Assembly: GCF_001315945.1 (NCBI RefSeq) | Contig: NZ_BBBG01000004.1 | Location: 1-64,000, forward strand | Reading direction: 5' to 3' | DNA: 64,000 nucleotides | Source of the DNA: Methanogenium cariaci JCM 10550 | Lineage (GTDB): Archaea; Halobacteriota; Methanomicrobia; Methanomicrobiales; Methanomicrobiaceae | Shown: positions 28,090 through 38,382 of the stretch, piece by piece | How the letters are laid out: every line of letters begins with the position of its first letter | Numbering within the stretch: position 1 is the first letter of the stretch | The notes under the pieces: generated by a model | What the model saw: the letters and a program-made list of their open reading frames with translations, nothing else | Databases searched by the model: none | What the model was told of the DNA's origin: nothing | Program-made: the position numbers and the translations under genes

Positions 28090-29431
28090 TCACGGCTCCT
28101 GCTGAGTGGAGCAGTGAATCCCGCCACCGCCGAAGTTGATCGGGATGGTGCTGATCATCACTATCGTGCGGTTGGGGGAAGAGCGACTGCAAAATCTCTT
28201 CCGCCTTTTTATCAGACTCTTTCAGCGACTCCGGCATCCCCCCCATATCAGGCATCCAGTATTTCTGGCCGAGCACAATATCATTTGATATTAGGAAATT
28301 GCAGTAACTCTGGGCTGGTACAACCGTTACCGGCTGGCCGAACGGGAAGGCGGTACCGTCAGTATACTTCGCATAAGCGGTCAGACTTGCATACGCTTCG
28401 TCCTCGGGTGTGGCGGTGAAATAGATCATCTCGGGCACCGGCATGCGGACAATCTTAAACGGCTTGCCGTCCTGATCAACGGCGTTCTTCAGAATTTCAT
28501 AGTTTGCCTCCATCCTGCGCCGGTTTTCTGCCGCCACCTCACTTTGTGCCGCTTCCTCCTCAGTCACCTCTGCGAGCAGGATAGTGTCCGATGAAACAAA
28601 CCGGCAGTATTCATCCACATGGTTATTGGCGGCGGCCGTACGGTAGGCAACACCGACACCATCGGGGCCGGGAATCGTCGTGGTGTCGTAGCGGTCGTCA
28701 TCGACAAGCCCCCCCTGCTTCAGCCAGATGATATTTGTCACCCCCCCAAAGAGCCGCCCAAACTCACTCTCGAATTCCTCGCGGGCCAGATTCGGATTCC
28801 GCTGGAACTCGCAGGCCTCGGTGGTGATGAGCGTGCCCTTTCCGTTGAACTCCCGGTCTCCGCCCTCACTGACCAGCCGGGTCATGACGCTCTCCAGCCC
28901 CATATCGGCCGCCACATCGCGGTCGATACGCTCCATCATGCGTGACTGCACGTCACTCTCTGCAAAGTAGCCCCAGCAGTTAAATCCGCAGTCGATAATC
29001 CGCTTCTCTCCGTCGGGATTGACGGTGAAGATGGGGGGGCCGAAATCACGCCAGTAGAGCATGGTGAAGTTCTTCTCATAAAATGAGATGTTGCCTGTCG
29101 GGATACTGTTCTCATTCAGAACAGAGAGCACATGCTCCTTCTGTGCACTGTCAGGCACACAAATTTTGACATGCACATTTGGTTCAAGTGCACGGACGAT
29201 ATCAATCATCACAACGTCAGTCGGATAACCGTTGATGTACTCTTTCGTCAGCCACCCCAGCCAGACCGTGCTCTGTTCTTCAAACTCACCCGGAAATCGC
29301 CAGGAAGTATCCTTTTGTACGTTTTTATCCATTTCATCATCACCCATAAGTGCACATCCTGCAGGAACCAGAAGAGCAGCAACCAGTATTAATCCGCCAA
29401 GGTACAGGCTCGTTCTTGATGTATGTTTCAT
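28090..29431 (-). CDS. Exported peptidylarginine-deiminase/agmatine-deiminase family lipoprotein (frame broken near 28180)
   Basis: About 447 residues with a lipoprotein signal ending VPAGC. The deiminase core shows WRDFGPP, GFNCWGYF and NNHVDEYCRF (HxDE...RF). The open frame ends in nonsense, but another frame supplies the catalytic end GGGGIHCSTQQEP and stops at 28090, exactly the agmatine-deiminase C-terminus with its nucleophilic Cys. An extracytoplasmic arginine or agmatine deiminase in a methanogen is unusual. Two runs of seven add residues (FGPP, FGGV). Confidence 0.85.
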
Positions 29432-29580
29432 AATTAACTCACCAGGTATGATTGAAAGTCATCATATGTGGGATAAAATACTTATCATTTGAGATTTGGC
29501 ACTAATATTAAATCAAATAGAGTTGATCAGGAGTGATTGAGGAGGCAGCACCCGTATGCGGGGGAACTCAAAAAATGAAG

Positions 29581-31157
29581 TTATTGTGTGTTTTCTTTCT
29601 TCAGCTTTGCTTCCAGCTGGTCGAGGAGTTTTCTTATTTCCTCAATTTCCTCAACTGTGATCCCGTCCCCCCCTGAAGCAGCGGTGCCGGTATCTGATAT
29701 CACTTCCCCTCTCCACAGGGTGATCACTTCGTCAAGGGTGTCGGCCACAAAGGTCTCTCCGCCATGCGCCACAACGAGCCCTATCTCCATGACCTCGCCG
29801 GTCTGTGATATGACCGGGATGATCCAGATTTCCTCTCCATCGAGGATATACATGATCGGCTGGACGATCTCAAGGCCCGAGGCCATTGCGACCAACTGGT
29901 TCTGCTGGACATTGGCGGCTGCACCGAGGTCATTGTAGTATCCCGGTGCCTGATAGAAGGTGAAATCACCGTTCTGGGCATCGCAGAGGACATAGCCAAT
30001 CATCGAGGCATCCTTGCCCGGTGTGGTGATGGCACTGAACCAGTACTGGTTGCCGTCCGTTCCTTCTACCATATAGACATCCGGGTCTCCGGTGGTGAGA
30101 GTCGCCCCCCCGGCGGTGCCGTGATCAATGTAGACCTCGCCGGTCGGGTATTTGAGGTTGCGCTGGCCCCCCCACCATGAGTTGATCCATCCGTCAGAGA
30201 ACCGGCCCCACCAGTCAAGGTAGATTTCGGTGAGGTCTTCGTCCCAGACCCGCTGGATCCAGGACGGCTGCTCGCCGATGTTGTAGAATTCATTCGTGCC
30301 GGTGACGGGATCGGTGATGACAATGCCCTGTGGCACTTCCCCGATGAGACCATAGAGGGCCGGTTGTGTAAGGAGAGTGACCCACCGCGGACTGTTCTCC
30401 GTATTCAGCTGGAAGACCGGGTTATGGATGACATAGGCGGGGGGGTAGTCCTCCCAGATATGCCGGGTCAGATCATTTTCGAGGATGGCATTCGGGGGGG
30501 TGTAGATCATGGGAATGCCGGTGATGCGCCGGGGTTCGGCCCGGGGGGGGTCTTCAGCGGAGACGATGACATATCCTTCTGTGCCTTCATAGGCATAGAT
30601 GAGGGATTTATCGAGAGATGTGTAGTCCAGCGGTGCCAGCCACTGAAGTTCACCGTCAATGAACTGGACATCAGGCTCAAAGACGCCCACCTTATATCCC
30701 AGATTTCCAATGACTTTGTCGGCCCGCCAGATTGCGGTCTTTGACGAGGTCAGTCTGATGTGCTGGGTGTCGATGAGGTCGGTCACATTCTCTGCCGTCT
30801 CAACCTGCGGAATCTCGGCAAGAGCCTGTGCCCCCCCGATGACCTGTGCCGCGGGTATGAACATGGGTATTATAAAGAGTGCGAGCGTCATGGCCGCCCC
30901 CCCCGATAATTTTCATCTCGTCCACATTGTGGATGAATGACGAGGCAAACCCACTCACTGCAACGGAACCGGTAATATATGCGAGAATCGTTATCGGTAT
31001 TAAAGCCGGTGTTGTGATGTAGAGGGCCGCCCCCCCTGATACAATTCCCCCCGAGGAGGATGAGGGCGGGGTGGTTCAACTGGAGTTTTTTGTCTTCAAT
31101 ACGGAAGGCCCAGATTGCCGTCAGGACCAGCCAGAAGAGTATGATCAGGATACTCAT
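29581..31157 (-). CDS. Membrane protein with large extracytoplasmic domain (frame broken near 31050 and 30903)
   Basis: Three pieces join into about 525 residues. The N-terminus has four transmembrane helices (LIILFWLVLTAIWAF, IVSGGAALYITTPALIPI, ITGSVAVSGFASS, MTLALFIIPMFIP). A long domain rich in aromatic residues (residues 120-460) follows, with repeats of Trp/Gly motifs (WWGRFSDGW, SWWGGQ), and the C-terminus is a short coiled coil. Related to large uncharacterised archaeal membrane proteins; I recognise no function. It lies between two surface lipoprotein genes. Confidence 0.7.
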
Positions 31158-31431
31158 TTGTGTAGATAAGGTGGGTTTCTATGCTACATGAGAGTATAGT
31201 TTAGAGAGCCGTGTTTCCCAGATATTTTCTCATCAAAATTCCGGGAATGGAATCATTAAACAAATACGGCGCCAAGAGTTTCTTCTCAGGACCAAACGCT
31301 GGTATGACCGGATTTCATATCTATATCATCCAAAAATCAGACTGATCCTGAGTAAATTTCCCGGATCATTCCTATTGTGTCCCGGACTTTGTTGTGATAA
31401 AAAAGAAGAGATAAAAAGCCCTGTGACGGAT

Positions 31432-32574
31432 TTATTTCACCGGATAAATCTGGGCATCCCGTGCGGCTTTCACATCAACGAGGCAGTACCCGTTGCTGCC
31501 GTCGCTCCCGTCAAGGTCGTCCCAGTTGGTTTCAAACTCCTCCTGTCCAGCGGCAAGGGCTTCCTCGAAGGTGTTTGTGGAAAGCATCGTCGTTTCAAGC
31601 GCATGGATTTCATCTCCGTCATCGGTGGTCGCCCAGGCGACGTAGGCATGACCGGGGATCATGACGATGTAGGGGGGGCGCATCGTCAGGGCCTCAAGGG
31701 CCGAGGCAAAGAGGACGGCGCCGTCGATGCAGTTTGCCGACTGGAGGCCGAGGGACACATCGGGAGTGCTGATCCTCTGGACATATCCCATGGGCTCAAA
31801 ACTGGAATCAAGGTTGACATAACTGACTCGGTAGTTTTCTTTGAGGGCATTATATATGGCCTTGACCTGCAGGTCGGCGTAGGCGGCTTTTTCTTCCGAA
31901 GTGCATTCGTCGCCGCACTGGTAGCCGGGGGGGAGAGATCGGATCATATCAAATGTGGCATATCCTGGATCGTTCTCCGGGGGTTGCATACTCCTTTGCC
32001 TTCGCGAGCAGTTCCTTTACTGCTGGGGAGGAGGGTGTGACGAAGACGGGCAGATATTCGTAGAGGTAAACTGTTTCCCCCCCGTCGGTGTCGGTTATTT
32101 CATAGACCATTGTATCGGCAGGGAAGAGATCGATTGCGGCGGTCTGCTCGTCGTAGACATGCCAGCCATCCGGGGGTCTCATACTCAACCGTCATATGCA
32201 GGTTCATCTTCGTCGGTGTGGTGACGTTGTCGATGGTTTCGGGTCTGATGATGAGGGTCTGAGTTACCTCTTCTTCCTCATACGGGGGGGTTAGTTCAAC
32301 GGTTGTCACCGCAGGTGAACTGTAGCCGTCAAAGACGGAAGTCATCCGAATCGAGATGCTTTCATTCCCGTTATTTCTGATGCTATAGATGCAGTCGGGC
32401 TCTTCGCGGTAGGCGAAGGTGTTGTAAAATGCGAGCGGATACTGGCTGGAATATCCCATTTCTGCGGATATCGGGCCGGTTGCCTCGTCATCATAGTCAG
32501 AGAGACAGCCGGGGGGGGATGGCGATGGTGAGGAAAAGGGCCAGTATCAGTGCGAAAGGCAATGTCGGTTTCAT
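31432..32574 (-). CDS. Transglutaminase-like lipoprotein (three frame breaks)
   Basis: About 378 residues. The N-terminal lipoprotein signal ends AIPGC only after a run of eight C is reduced (four expected). A beta-rich domain (EVTQTLIIRPETIDN) follows, then a transglutaminase-like domain with ANCIDGAVLFASALEAL (catalytic Cys) and PGHAYVAW (catalytic His). The pieces meet near 32510, 32175 and 31985. Extracellular transglutaminase-like proteins of this kind are common in Methanomicrobiales; substrate unknown. Confidence 0.78.
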
Positions 32575-32633
32575 AGTGAGTCCCATGTTATGGTTATATA
32601 TTCAGGAAATTAGGAAATAAAGACTGTTAATTT

Positions 32634-32855
32634 AATATATTCCATAGCATAGGCAAGGATGATTTTGCCTCTGATGAAGATGAGAAAGGAGATGTTGTTT
32701 CCGTAAGCACGGAGAATTCTCAGGAATTTGAGACCGTCAGCATCTGGAAATCAGATACAAATACATCGAATTCCCTGGGACAAAATCTGGATTACTGCAT
32801 CAGAGAGGGCAATCTACAGATCTCACAGGGAGAAAATGATATATTTTGCAAATAA
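32634..32855 (+). pseudogene. Start-less open frame, possible gene remnant
   Basis: About 70 codons read without a stop from 32643 to TAA 32853-32855, with an acidic, Ser/Asn-rich composition (DDFASDEDEKGD near the beginning, NLDYCIREGNLQIS near the end). An in-frame TAA precedes it, and no ATG, GTG or TTG lies between. It is either the broken 3' part of a surface protein gene or a chance open frame. Its lack of rare-looking residues favours the former. Confidence 0.35.
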
Positions 32856-32988
32856 ACCCGATTGAGGGGCACGGATCACATCTATCCATTTTTGGCAAGG
32901 CACTGTTTCAGATTCGTCACAATATCAAATCGACAACCGGACTAATGCACAGAATTACGATTTCAAAAGGAAAACCTGGATATTTCCT

Positions 32989-33315
32989 TTAATCTAACGA
33001 GACTCCCAGATCACAACACCCATCATTATTCAAATCAGTCCAGCAGGAACACCCCCCCGGCGATCCACAACAATGACGTCCAAACGGGCATGTCCCTGCA
33101 AGCGATGAAGAATCATCTCCGGAGTCATTCTCCTCATCTGACTCAATTGTGTCTGTATTGTTGTCCTGATATTTCTCCGGCGGATATAATACAAGCTCAT
33201 CCTGGACATCTCCTGCATTATCAGTAGATAAGCATCCGGCAAAGCAACTGAACATACCAATAATCAGAGTAATCTGAATGAAATATTGAAAACTTCGTAT
33301 TTGCAAATATATCAC
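32989..33315 (-). CDS. Cys-rich lipoprotein paired with a DUF4405 protein
   Basis: 108 residues. The signal peptide ends with the lipobox FAGC, followed by an acidic linker and a Cys-rich end (CPFGRHCCGSPGG...CSCW...DGCCDLG). Similar C-terminal Cys motifs occur in small Fe-S or redox proteins encoded beside DUF4405 membrane proteins. The DUF4405 gene ends one base upstream, so the two are co-transcribed. A surface electron carrier is plausible. Confidence 0.65.
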   Translation of the reverse strand: MIYLQIRSFQYFIQITLIIGMFSCFAGCLSTDNAGDVQDELVLYPPEKYQDNNTDTIESDEENDSGDDSSSLAGTCPFGRHCCGSPGGCSCWTDLNNDGCCDLGVSLD

Positions 33316-33316
33316 C

Positions 33317-33586
33317 TCAAGGATGTAGTTTCCTTCGTGTCATTGTTACCAGCCATTTTCGATGCATAATTACATGCGTCATCGTCAAAACACATAACGC
33401 CAATCCTGACCAGTCATGAATTACTGTCATAACCCCCCCAATGTTCATACTTTGATAATTCAGTCCCAAAAAATGAATGAGACCAGGCCATTTGATGATG
33501 CCAGTGATCCCACACAATATAAATGACAGTAACATTGCCATATCAATATTATAATTTATATCTTTTCGATTCATTTCTGTTTTCAA
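33317..33586 (-). CDS. DUF4405-type membrane protein, probable heme b binder
   Basis: 89 residues with two transmembrane helices (about residues 17-38 and 58-80). The second contains VIHDWSGLALCVLTMTHVIMH, whose histidines are spaced like cytochrome b-type heme ligands, as in DUF4405 proteins. It is encoded directly before the Cys-rich lipoprotein, suggesting a membrane redox pair. Function is inferred. Confidence 0.7.
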   Translation of the reverse strand: MKTEMNRKDINYNIDMAMLLSFILCGITGIIKWPGLIHFLGLNYQSMNIGGVMTVIHDWSGLALCVLTMTHVIMHRKWLVTMTRRKLHP

Positions 33587-33868
33587 ACCAATATGTCGTG
33601 TTTTTTGTCAATGCGAAATCCCTTTCGTGCAATAATTTCCTTCAAAATTACCATTTTTCAAACATTTTCAAAGAATGATATATTTGTATAATATATGTTG
33701 TGAATGTCCCGTCAATGACCCGTAATAATTACTAAAGACTGTTTTTATGATCCGTATTCGATGAAATATTAAATATGGAACATACCTCAGGGCATCTATT
33801 GTGGTAATTGGGATATTCAGAAATTTCACCTGCCTTTGAAAAGGAGTGGGCCTAAGGAATTATCACCC

Positions 33869-34663
33869 TCATTTTCTCCTCATAACCACCAGTCCGATGC
33901 AGAATGCACATAATAACGTGAGAAAAATCCCCCCACCCAGAACATCCGGTGATTCGTCCGGTTCTTCAACCTCATTAAATATTTCATAATCCGGTTTCTG
34001 AAGCATTCCATCCCTGACAGATGTGTAATCGGATACAAACTGCCTGATTTCATCCTTACTTGCAGTCTTCTCGAACTTCACTTTTTTCCTCATTTCCGCG
34101 AAACCTTCCGGGAACATATCTTCCGAAACCGTGAGCATAACAGAATCTCCGGTGGAAAGCCGTGATACTTCAAACCAGTAACTATCAGGAGTTCTTGCTT
34201 TTGAAGCCTTCTTTATTGCAGACGGGGGGGATTGATTTGTAAGAACAGATCCGTCAGACAGGATCAGTTCCATTTTTCCCCGGGTGTTGGAGTCCATGTC
34301 AGAACCAGTGCCTGTAACATACCATGCAGCATGAACTGAGCCGTTTGAGATGAGACCACACTTCAGGCCAATATCTGATCTTTCAGGAATTTCATCTCCC
34401 CCCCATATTTCATTAATGCCTGATAGAATCGCCCGGTATGTACATGCACAGCAGACGCAGACATCAGGGTTTTTCCCTTCAAGCATTCCATGATATTTTC
34501 CGACATCATCAACGCTTATTTCCACCGGCACCCCCCCATTGTCTGATACAACGATCGGCCCAAGATCAACTTCAGGAGCAGGAGACGCACCAGGCATGTG
34601 AGCAGAAACACCCTGGCAAAGCACAAGAGCTGCAAACAGAACAAATAATCCAATCTTTTTCAT
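33869..34663 (-). CDS. Exported FmdE-like protein
   Basis: 264 residues, intact. It has a signal peptide (cleavage near SAH), a domain resembling FmdE (formylmethanofuran dehydrogenase subunit E family), with GKYHGMLEGKNPDVCVCCACTYRA and GLKCGLISNGSV, and a C-terminal transmembrane helix (residues 243-261). The CVCCAC cluster should bind metal. FmdE family proteins are usually cytoplasmic; this one is predicted to be membrane-anchored outside. Role unknown. Confidence 0.75.
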   Translation of the reverse strand: MKKIGLFVLFAALVLCQGVSAHMPGASPAPEVDLGPIVVSDNGGVPVEISVDDVGKYHGMLEGKNPDVCVCCACTYRAILSGINEIWGGDEIPERSDIGLKCGLISNGSVHAAWYVTGTGSDMDSNTRGKMELILSDGSVLTNQSPPSAIKKASKARTPDSYWFEVSRLSTGDSVMLTVSEDMFPEGFAEMRKKVKFEKTASKDEIRQFVSDYTSVRDGMLQKPDYEIFNEVEEPDESPDVLGGGIFLTLLCAFCIGLVVMRRK

Positions 34664-34934
34664 AATACACCAATTTTTAAATTGTTATTTTCCCATTCAA
34701 ATATTACGTAATTCGGTAGTAATCAACAGTGGCCGAAAATAATTCGGAAAAACGCACAATCAACAGAGATTTATGGAAATAAAGAAAAAACCCAACTTCA
34801 ATCAGTTTCAGTTCTAACCATCCGAAATAGCAAAGAGCTATCGTGTCAGTCAGATTCCCTGCCTATTGTATGGTGTCATCCTTTTTCCTCTCTCTTTGAT
34901 CTCCCGTATTGGGAAATCTGAGGACATAATGGGT
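34664..34934. other. AT-rich intergenic region next to repeat A
   Basis: Holds the upstream region of the FmdE-like gene. I see no gene. The minus-strand open frame at 34850-35107 belongs to the repeat and not to a supported protein. Confidence 0.4.
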
Positions 34935-35111
34935 GTATTTTTATTCATATTTTTTGTTGGAAATATACGGTCTTTAATGCCTTTTATTTGCGAAAATAAT
35001 GGTTGATTACGGATTACTAAGGGGTCGTTATTGATGGATATTTTGGGAGGATATATTGTATATCTCCGATCGGGATCCGCCCACTCCGCGCTTCTGTGTG
35101 GATCCATTTTT
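34935..35111. repeat. Dispersed repeat, copy A
   Basis: About 180 bases clearly related to 59492-59675 in the same orientation. Shared blocks include TTTAATGCC, TTATTTGC followed by AAAATAA, TCG.TATTG, ATTTTG with AGGAT, CTCCG.GCTTCTGTGTGG. Copy A has AAGGGGTCG where copy B has TGGGGGGGTCG. Both copies lie just downstream of a minus-strand operon end. It could be a MITE, an RNA element or a degenerated coding unit; the minus-strand frames share a PHRS...RR pattern but copy B has a stop. Confidence 0.65.
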
Positions 35112-35367
35112 CCTGCTCAGATATCCGCAGGATGTGCTGTTTAAGAGTTATTTGACCACAGACATCGGTACATTGCCCAAAATAACGGGAAAAATACCGT
35201 ACAACTGCAGGAAAAAGAGCAGACAGCATGTCCGGTGCCCGACCCGGAATGTATACACAGTATCCAGGGATAAGATACGGAAGGTGAGTGCAACCAGTAA
35301 CGTTCTCATGAAAAATCCACTTCCAGTGAGGAGACGCATACTCCTCCCCCCTCTCTTTAAGCGTGAA

Positions 35368-35955
35368 TTAAAACCTGCCTGCCATGAGCACAAACAGGTC
35401 TGATTGGGGAACCGGGGGAGTTTCGGTGTCACCGACAGAGATTGTTTCGTCCGGGTAGCCCAGTTTTTCGCAGATTGCAATCCTGCATGCAGAACCTTTC
35501 GCCCTCAGGTGATCAGCAAGAACGGACGGAACAAATCCGGGGGGGTCTGCAATGACAAAGACAATTTTGCCTCGTGCAATCTCAAAACAAATCTCCCGAA
35601 CTGCCTGTTCATGATCCCTGGCATGGGCGTTCACGATTGCCGTTGTTGTCATGGCTACGCCCAGTTTTGCACAGGCGTACTGGTAGGAAGAGATGCCGGA
35701 AATTACCTCCCCCCCCAGATAGCCGAGCCCCGCGAGCATGGGGGGGTCTCCCGTTGAGAGGACGACTGCATGCTCCGGCAGATTTCGGAGAGCCTGGTAA
35801 TCCGTGATGACATGAACGGCACACGTGCTGCGGATGTGGGCCGCGGCACGAACAATTGCCCGATCAGAGCCATAGATGACATCAGCTTCCCGTATTGCGG
35901 CAACGGCCTGCTCCGTGAGCATCCCCGGCCCGCATCCGACACCAACAACAATCAC
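35368..35955 (-). CDS. cbiE: Cobalt-precorrin-7 C5-methyltransferase
   Basis: Intact 195 residues of the tetrapyrrole methylase fold: VGVGCGPGMLTEQAV with the SAM-binding loop, then STGDPPMLAGLG and VIADPP. The family has GDPM; here a run of seven G/C (35740-35746) adds a proline. CbiE methylates C5 during anaerobic cobalamin synthesis, together with CbiT. It is the last gene of the operon and overlaps cbiD by four bases. Confidence 0.92.
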   Translation of the reverse strand: MIVVGVGCGPGMLTEQAVAAIREADVIYGSDRAIVRAAAHIRSTCAVHVITDYQALRNLPEHAVVLSTGDPPMLAGLGYLGGEVISGISSYQYACAKLGVAMTTTAIVNAHARDHEQAVREICFEIARGKIVFVIADPPGFVPSVLADHLRAKGSACRIAICEKLGYPDETISVGDTETPPVPQSDLFVLMAGRF

Positions 35956-36966
35956 TGTGAATCCCCCTGTATTCTTCCCTCACGATCGATGATGACCACC
36001 TGAACGTTCGGCATGCGCTGTCTGTAGTCGGTCAGATTTTTCTCAAGTATCGCTGTCCACTGTTCTGACATGGTTAACTCCTCAACCGTCCCATATCCGG
36101 TGCCTTCGAGAATTCCGGGATTGATAAACTTCATTATCAGCGCCGGAAGACCACAGAGGATAGCCTCTCCTCCGGCAGCCTCAATACCCCCCCTCTCCAT
36201 GAATTTGCCCACCAGCACCACTTCACTTTCGGGAAAGAGCAGCCTTGCATACCGCAGGCCCACCCTCCCGGTGGTCAGCACCGGCATGGCGGCACGGCTG
36301 ATTCTGTCGAAGACATCCTCTGAGAGGTGGTCATCCCACGGTTCGACAAGACCCGTTGAGCCCAGCACAGAGATGCCTCCGACAACTCCCACCTCGGGTT
36401 GAGGGTCTGTCTGCCGATATTCGCACCGTCGGGTATGGTGAGTGCAACAGAGACTCCGGTCAGATTGAGGGTGCGGGCCGCCTCCTCTATCGCACCCTGT
36501 ATCGTCTGCATCGCGGTATGGCTGATTGCCGCATCGCCGATCTGATATCGCGGCGTTGTTCGCTCAAACCGTCCGATGCCCGCACCTGCATGAAGGGTGA
36601 GACCGGATGCGGTCTCTGTTGCCCGTGCACAAAAAAGCAGTTCTGCGGTGATATCATTCGTATAATCGCCGGAGTATTTCCGGGCGGCACCCGACCCGTC
36701 CCGTCCCTCTGCCCTGACCTCACATCCGAGGCCGCAGGGAAGACTGATGAAAACCGACGATACCGGTGCTCGCAGGGACAAAACCGCCGCCTTGCATGCA
36801 GCAGCGGCAGTTGTCCCGGTGGTAAACCCCCCCGCTTCAGAATAGTGCCTTTGGAGGTGAGCACTGCGAGGCCCTGTCTGACCTGTTCGAGGGCTGTTTT
36901 GTCTGCGCATACCCTGACCCACTCGTCAGGATATGCGAAGCCGGTCACCGGATCGTGTATTGTCAT
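35952..36966 (-). CDS. cbiD: Cobalt-precorrin-5B C1-methyltransferase (frame broken twice)
   Basis: About 338 residues when joined. MTIHDPVTGF... leads into RGFTTGTTAAAACKAAVL (the CbiD signature) after a run of seven C at 36828. VALTIPDGANIGRQTLNP is followed, after a change near 36395, by VGGISVLGSTGLVEP. These are the conserved CbiD segments and the end at 35952 is normal. The enzyme methylates C1. It starts five bases after the cbiC stop. Confidence 0.9.
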
Positions 36967-36970
36967 CGTC

Positions 36971-37612
36971 TTATCGCCGGTCTTCAAGGTGCATCGTGAT
37001 TATTTCGTTTAAGGACGCTACTGCAGGGGGGGGTGTCCCTCCGCGTGTCCCAATGTTGGAGATGGATGGGACATTCTTTGTACGGAGCAGCTCCTTTGAT
37101 TCCTTTGCATTGACAAACCCGACCGGAGTGCCGATGACGAGCGCGGGCATCATTCCTTTGTCGATCATTTCACAGACCGAGATCAGGGCCGACGGGGGGG
37201 CATTGCCGATGACGACGATCGCATTCTCAAGCTGATCCTGCAATGCGATAAAACCCGCCGATGTCCGGGTGATTCCCTCTTTTTCGGAAATGTCCGCACC
37301 ATAATCCAGCGCACAGAGCACATCGGAATGGTGCTCTTTTTTCCGGATACCCGTCTGCACCATCCTGATATCCGTGATGACGGGTGCTCCTGCCGAAAGG
37401 GCCCAGAGCCCTGCGTCTACGGGATTGTTGGTGAAGGCCATGAGGTCAGCCATAACAAAATCCCCGACCGCGATGGCGCATCGCTGGCGGATTCTGTCCT
37501 CGGGCGTATCGTTTCCGACCACCGCACGGGCAAGGCCCCCCCTGCTCGTGGAAGAAATTTTGTAGCCCTCAGTGGTGTCCGCTCCCGGATCAATATACGT
37601 ATTTTTGGTCAT
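36971..37612 (-). CDS. cbiC: Cobalt-precorrin-8 methylmutase
   Basis: Intact 213 residues. CbiC moves the C11 methyl to C12. Family segments: RCAIAVGDFVMADL, PVITDIRMVQTGI, GNAPPSAL, IGTPVGFVNAKESKE and GTRGGTP near the end. The catalytic His belongs to the KKEHH segment. Runs of seven C/G add residues in SRGGLA, NAPPS and TPPPA. Start overlaps the cbiH stop (ATGA). Confidence 0.93.
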   Translation of the reverse strand: MTKNTYIDPGADTTEGYKISSTSRGGLARAVVGNDTPEDRIRQRCAIAVGDFVMADLMAFTNNPVDAGLWALSAGAPVITDIRMVQTGIRKKEHHSDVLCALDYGADISEKEGITRTSAGFIALQDQLENAIVVIGNAPPSALISVCEMIDKGMMPALVIGTPVGFVNAKESKELLRTKNVPSISNIGTRGGTPPPAVASLNEIITMHLEDRR

Positions 37613-38382
37613 AGCCCCCCCTCGGTGTGATCATCTGCTCTTTTCCGCAGGCCGTCCCCCCCATGCGTGATTCGTCTCCGCCGATAATTACGATGGACCG
37701 CATATCGACAAAGCTGTCATCCGCAAAGAGCGTCTTCAGGGTAAAGAACCGAACTTCCTGTTCGTCCCGGAATGCATTCTTCACAACGGTCACCGGCACG
37801 TCTTCATTTTTGTACTGCAGTGCAATGACGATGGCCTGTGCAAGATTATCCGGGCGGCCCTGCTCTTCGGGTTGTAGATTGCGACCGGCACCCCCCCCAT
37901 CTGAAAGGCGAGAGCAAGCCGTTTCTCGATAATTTCCCCCCCCGGGGTCAGGAGATCCGAGAGTGAGATGGTGACATAGTCCCCCCCGGAAAGGGGGGGG
38001 AACCAACAAGTGAGGCTGCTGCGGTTGCCGCCGTCACACCGGGTACGACTTCATAGTCGATGCAGGAATTGTCATGCTCCAGCACTTCCAGCACGATGCT
38101 TGCCATACCGTATACGCCCGGATCGCCGCCGCTGACCATGCAGACGGTCTTTTCTTTGGCAAGCTCCACACACCGCCGGGCCCGTTCGACCTCTTTGCCC
38201 ATGGAGCTGCGGATGATTTCTTTGCCCTCCAGCAGGTCTTCAATCAGCCGGAGGTAAAAGTCATTGCCGATGATGATATCCGATTCCCGGATAACCTCTT
38301 TTGCCCGTCCGGTCAGCTGTTCCTTTTTTCCGGGGCCGATGCCCACGATGAAGAGTTTTCCGTTGTTATCGGATGATGGCAA
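37609..38382 (-). CDS. cbiH: Precorrin-3B/cobalt-precorrin-3 C17-methyltransferase (frame broken in C runs 37893-37998)
   Basis: About 257 residues. KLFIVGIGPGKKEQLTGRA and VSGGDPGVYGMASI are the methylase motifs, then VPGVTAATAAASLVGSP. The end of that frame is nonsense. Corrected at the C runs near 37985, 37939 and 37893, it continues YVTISLSDLLTP, EIIEKRLALAFQMGVPVAIYNPKS and stops at 37609. CbiH contracts the ring and methylates C17. Confidence 0.9.

Noticed and set aside
34850-35107. Minus-strand open frame within repeat copy A
   Set aside because: Copy B has a stop at the matching place and only nucleotide similarity is shared. Treated as part of the repeat.
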